From NCBI GenBank assembly GCA_034666985.1, contig JAXDKS010000069.1, positions 124,001 to 188,000 on the forward strand: a stretch of 64,000 nucleotides of DNA, in the 5' to 3' direction. The stretch is from DATARR01 sp034666985. Its GTDB lineage: Bacteria > Acidobacteriota > Thermoanaerobaculia > Multivoradales > UBA5704. The translations under genes were made by a program, and so were the position numbers. Position 1 is the first letter of the stretch. Every line of letters starts with the position of its first letter. The notes beneath the pieces were generated by a model. It did no database searches, was not told where the DNA came from, and saw only the letters and a list, made by a program, of their open reading frames with translations. This document shows, in pieces, positions 61,108 to 64,000 of the stretch.

Positions 61108-62099
61108 GGCTGCGCTCCACTTGGCTCCGGCAGCCGGAAGGCATTGACCACGTCCTCCGGCCAGGGGGGGAGATCGTGGCCTCGGAAGAGCTGGCAGCGG
61201 CCCTCCCCGAGCGTCCGGGCCTCCTCCAGGGCGGACCGCGCCGCTCGCAGGAGCCCGTCGGGCGTGTCGCCGTCCAGCGGGAACCAGGCCGCGCCCACGC
61301 TGACCCGCAGGCGGACGCTCCCGTCGCCTTCGAACGGCGCCGAGGCGGCGAGGCGGAGCCTCTCCGCCACCATGCGGACCCCCAGCGCGGTGGCGGCGTT
61401 GGGGAGCAGCGCCGCGATCTCGTTGTCCTCCAGACGCCCCAGGGAGTCTCCCCGGCGCACACACCAGGTGAGCCGCCGGCCGATCTCCCCCAGCAGCCGC
61501 ACCGCGGAGGCGAGCCCCAGCCGCTCGCGCACCTCCCCGAGGCCGCCCAGACCGATTCGCAGCAGGGCCGGCTTCTCGCGGAACCGCCCGGCGAACGCCA
61601 GCCCATCCTGGAGCTTGCGCAGGAAGGCCAGCCGGCCGGTGAGCCCGGTCTCGGGGTCCTGCGAGAGCCGCGATACCGACTGCCGGCTGCGCCGCAACTG
61701 GCGGTGGCGGATGAGCGCATGGCGCAGGCGACGGCCGAGGTCCGCCGGCACCTCTCCCGGCGTCACCACGTAATCCTGGACCCCCGCCTCGATCGCCTGC
61801 AGCTCCAGCTCCTCGTCCGGATGCCCGGTCAGCAGCACGACCGGAATGCGGGGGGCCAGCATCTGGGCCCGGAAGAGCAGGCTCCGGCCGGCCTCCCCCG
61901 GCAGCGCGAGATCGATCACCAGCACGTCATAGGGACGCCGCCGCAGGGCTTCGACCGCCGGCTCCAGCCGCGGCACGTAATCGACCTCGAACCGGCGGCC
62001 GGCCAGGCGATCGGCGATCGCCCGCTCGCTCGCGGCGTCGTCCACGACCGCCAGGACGGCGGGATTGCACGGGTTCTCGACCGCTTCATGGGACCACAC
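61104..62099 (-). CDS. Response regulator with degenerate GGDEF domain
   Basis: The 331-residue product has a receiver with Asp63 in VLVIDLALPG and a Thr/Ser-Lys-like end (YVVTPGEVPADL). A GGDEF-fold domain (about 150-315) follows, whose loop is GRLEDNEIAALL instead of GGDEF. Inhibitory-site residues are not evident, so it is unlikely to make c-di-GMP and may bind it or act as a scaffold. The ATG lies about 78 bp behind a sigma-54 promoter. The stop overlaps the EAL gene start (ATGA), so it heads the transcript of four overlapping or adjacent signalling genes. Confidence 0.88.
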   Translation of the reverse strand: MWSHEAVENPCNPAVLAVVDDAASERAIADRLAGRRFEVDYVPRLEPAVEALRRRPYDVLVIDLALPGEAGRSLLFRAQMLAPRIPVVLLTGHPDEELELQAIEAGVQDYVVTPGEVPADLGRRLRHALIRHRQLRRSRQSVSRLSQDPETGLTGRLAFLRKLQDGLAFAGRFREKPALLRIGLGGLGEVRERLGLASAVRLLGEIGRRLTWCVRRGDSLGRLEDNEIAALLPNAATALGVRMVAERLRLAASAPFEGDGSVRLRVSVGAAWFPLDGDTPDGLLRAARSALEEARTLGEGRCQLFRGHDLPPWPEDVVNAFRLPEPSGAQP

Positions 62100-62135
62100 G
62101 CCAGCTCCTCCAGAGAAAGCCTTCAGGTCGGCTGT

Positions 62136-62633
62136 TCAACGTCGGGTTTGGGTTCGCAACGTTGCAAGATCGATACCGCGATTGTCCCCGGGGGGAGCGG
62201 TCTCAGCGGCAGCCGGATCTCTCCAGATCCTGGACATTCCGTCCAGATTCTGGACGGCCGGCGCGAGCAGCTCCGCCACCTCCTCGGCGATGCGGGTGAG
62301 CGGCTGCGGCTTGGACAGCAGCCGGACGGCGCCGAGTCTGGCGAGCTCGGCCTCGACCTCGGCGCTGCCGTAGGCGGTCAGCAGGATCGCCGGCGTCTCC
62401 GGCTGCCGCTCGCGCAGCCGGCGCAGCACGTCCAGGCCACCGCGGGGCTCGTGCACCCCCAGCCGCAGATCGACGACGACCAGCGCATAAGCGCCCGCGG
62501 CGAGCAGGCTCCCGGCCTGCTCGCGGCTGCTCGCCCGGTCGACCTCGTAGCCGCAGCGGGAGAGATAGTCGCCCATGGCGAACAGGATCGCGGCCTCGTC
62601 GTCGACGACCAGCAGCCGGTGGGGAGGGCTCAT
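62136..62633 (-). CDS. Receiver-domain response regulator with short tail
   Basis: The 165-residue receiver has acidic residues in LLVVDDEAAILFA, Asp55 in LVVVDLRLG, Thr in ILLTAYGSAEV and Lys in LLSKPQPL. After the receiver (about residue 125) comes a 40-residue tail with no domain. The tail's codons contain the enhancer dyads and -24/-12 box of the next operon (62164-62255), so the coding sequence may be kept open for that reason. The start overlaps the upstream NtrC-type activator gene (ATGA), so the two are co-expressed. Confidence 0.88.
   Translation of the reverse strand: MSPPHRLLVVDDEAAILFAMGDYLSRCGYEVDRASSREQAGSLLAAGAYALVVVDLRLGVHEPRGGLDVLRRLRERQPETPAILLTAYGSAEVEAELARLGAVRLLSKPQPLTRIAEEVAELLAPAVQNLDGMSRIWRDPAAAETAPPGDNRGIDLATLRTQTRR
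62164..62255 (-). promoter_or_regulatory. Sigma-54 promoter with paired GTCCA-N5-TGGAC sites, c-di-GMP operon
   Basis: On the minus strand GCGGTATCGATCTTGCA has GG and GC separated by exactly 10 bp (62164-62177). Dyads lie at 62241-62255 (GTCCA-GATTC-TGGAC) and 62221-62235 (CTCCA-GATCC-TGGAC), 20 bp apart. The nearer one is about 51 bp from the -24 box, the same distance as at the pilT-type operon. The element lies inside the tail of the upstream response-regulator gene. Confidence 0.85.
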
Positions 62634-63985
62634 GACTGGAACCGGGAGAGGTCCACCCGGTGCTCCTTGATCTTCTGGTAGAGCGTGCTGCGCGGGATGC
62701 CGAGGCGCTGGGCGGCGTTGACCACCCGCCCGCGCTCCTCGCGCAGCACCCGCTCGATCTGCTGCTTTTCGAGCTCGACCAGCGTCTGCCCGCCGCCCGC
62801 GGCCGCGGGCTCGGCCAGGATCGGGGCGAAGCGGAAGTCGGAAGGCCGGATCTCTCCCTCCTCGGCGCGCAGCACGGCGCGCTCCAGCACGTTGCGCAGC
62901 TCGCGGACGTTGCCCGGCCAGGAGTAGGCGCGCAGGGCCTCCAGGGCCCCCGGAGCCAGGCGCGCCCCGGGCCGGCCCAGGTCGCGCCCGAGCTGCGCGA
63001 GCAGGCGCAGGGCGAGCGGCGCGATGTCCTCGCGCCGCTCCCGCAGCGGCGGCACGGCGAGCGGGATGGTGTTGATGCGGAAGAAGAGGTCGCTGCGGAA
63101 CCGCCCTTCGCGCACGAGGCTCGCCAGCTCCTGGTTGGTGGCGGCGATCAGGAAGACGTCCACCTGCCGGTCGGCGACCTCGCCCAGGCGGCGGAAGCGC
63201 TTGTCCTCGATCACCTTGAGCACCTTCGGCTGCACCGCCGGGTCGAGGTCCCCCATCTCGTCGAGGAAGAGCGTGCCACGGTGGGCCACTTCGAAGAGCC
63301 CCTTCTTCTCGTTCACGGCGCCGGTGAAGGCGCCGCGGGAGTGGCCGAACAGCTCGCTTTCGAGGAACTCGCGCGACAGGCCGGCGCAGTTGAGGTCGAC
63401 GAACGGCTCATTCCGGCGCGACCCCTGCTCGTGCAGCCAGCGCGCCAGCACCCCCTTGCCGCTGCCCGTCTCCCCCTGGATGAGGATGGGCCCCTCCGAG
63501 CGCAGCGCCACGGCCGCCTCCCGGGCGAGCTCGCGCACCGCCGCGCTGGTGCCGATGAAGGGGTCGACCTCGTCGCGCGACCGGCGCGACTGCCGGGCGG
63601 CCTGGCGGCGGCGGTTGCGCTGGTTCTCCAGGGCCCGCTCGAGCACCACCGCCAGCGCCGGCAGCTCGACCGGCTTGGTGAGGAAGTTCTCCGCCCCCTC
63701 CTTGATCGCCCGCACCGCGAGGTCGATCGAGCCGTGACCGGTCAGCACCACGACCGGGAGCTGCGGATCGACCTCCTGGACCTCGGGCAGGAAGTCCAGG
63801 GCATTGCCGTCGGGCAGGGAGTAGTCGACCACGATGGCGTCCGGGCGCTCGCGCTGGAACACGGCGCGCGCCTGCTCGAGGCTCGCCGCCTCCAGCACGC
63901 CGAAGCCGCGGGATTCGAGGAAGTCGCGGATGCCGAACCGTACGATCGGCTCGTCCTCCACCACGAGGATCCGGTCTTCAGCCAT
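62630..63985 (-). CDS. NtrC-family sigma-54-dependent response regulator
   Basis: The 451-residue protein has a receiver (Asp54 in IVVDYSLPDG; Lys104 in FLTKPVE) and an AAA+ sigma-54 domain. The latter has Walker A GETGSGKG (171-178), GAFTGA (218-223), TLFLDEMGD and WPGNVRELRN. The C-terminal Fis-type HTH is VVNAAQRLGIPRSTLYQKIK. It is the obvious candidate to bind the GTCCA-N5-TGGAC dyads at the three sigma-54 promoters in this window. A GAGGGG ribosome site precedes the ATG at the edge of the window, so the upstream operon partner (probably a sensor kinase) is not visible. Confidence 0.95.
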   Translation of the reverse strand: MAEDRILVVEDEPIVRFGIRDFLESRGFGVLEAASLEQARAVFQRERPDAIVVDYSLPDGNALDFLPEVQEVDPQLPVVVLTGHGSIDLAVRAIKEGAENFLTKPVELPALAVVLERALENQRNRRRQAARQSRRSRDEVDPFIGTSAAVRELAREAAVALRSEGPILIQGETGSGKGVLARWLHEQGSRRNEPFVDLNCAGLSREFLESELFGHSRGAFTGAVNEKKGLFEVAHRGTLFLDEMGDLDPAVQPKVLKVIEDKRFRRLGEVADRQVDVFLIAATNQELASLVREGRFRSDLFFRINTIPLAVPPLRERREDIAPLALRLLAQLGRDLGRPGARLAPGALEALRAYSWPGNVRELRNVLERAVLRAEEGEIRPSDFRFAPILAEPAAAGGGQTLVELEKQQIERVLREERGRVVNAAQRLGIPRSTLYQKIKEHRVDLSRFQS

Positions 63986-64000
63986 GCTTCAGCGCCCCTC

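Noticed and set aside
57856..61773. 1305-codon + strand frame
   Set aside because: It lies opposite the EAL/PAS protein and the GGDEF-type regulator, is compositionally biased and shows no motif, so it is a codon-bias shadow.

Overview
The window is GC-rich, densely coded DNA with many 4-bp ATGA/GTGA gene overlaps. The most likely source is an Acidobacteriota bacterium (Thermoanaerobaculia-like). This is an inference from a MacB/FtsX-type orphan permease (ADOP family), a 1072-residue VPS10/BNR-repeat secreted protein, DUF4388-type regulators, sigma-54 activators fused or linked to Ser/Thr kinases, and the GC content. No rRNA, tRNA, CRISPR array or intact insertion sequence was seen.

Layout. 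(1) 1-1620: a small unknown gene, a 21-bp minisatellite, a candidate small RNA with its own promoter and terminator, and a small unknown gene. (2) 1683-14405: an ADOP permease, a secreted protein with ten cysteines in its tail, an ArsC remnant lacking its nucleophile, then a heavy-metal island. The island holds a small Cys-rich exported protein, a CzcCBA-type RND pump and a Zn/Cd/Pb P-type ATPase, plus a scar of a duplicated ATPase 5' end. A fluoride riboswitch and a crcB gene with a frameshift close this part. (3) 14700-20103: a matrixin protease with a secreted partner, then a sigma-54 activator overlapping a Ser/Thr kinase with TPRs. (4) 20117-25046: an AidA/PixA-like inclusion protein, an unknown divergent partner, a c-type-heme protein and an Ntn-type amidase. 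Two of these are preceded by near-identical 242-bp sigma-54 promoter regions, and gene relics lie between them. (5) 25162-35874: a Cu(I) P-type ATPase, a BNR protein, a methyltransferase and a CusCBA-type RND efflux operon. (6) 36125-42629: the VPS10-like protein, an APC transporter, an SDR enzyme and a small secreted protein. (7) 42867-63985: a large signalling and surface-appendage region.

How region 7 fits together. A PilT-type ATPase operon, a pilin-like/chaperone-like/usher-like gene set and an RR/c-di-GMP signalling chain each lie behind a -24/-12 (sigma-54) promoter. Each promoter is preceded by a pair of the same dyad, GTCCA-N5-TGGAC. An NtrC-family response regulator at 62630-63985 is the obvious candidate activator. 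I regard this regulon, with its poorly characterised subunit/chaperone/usher-like cluster, as the most novel system in the window; the duplicated sigma-54 module that drives the AidA-like locus comes second.
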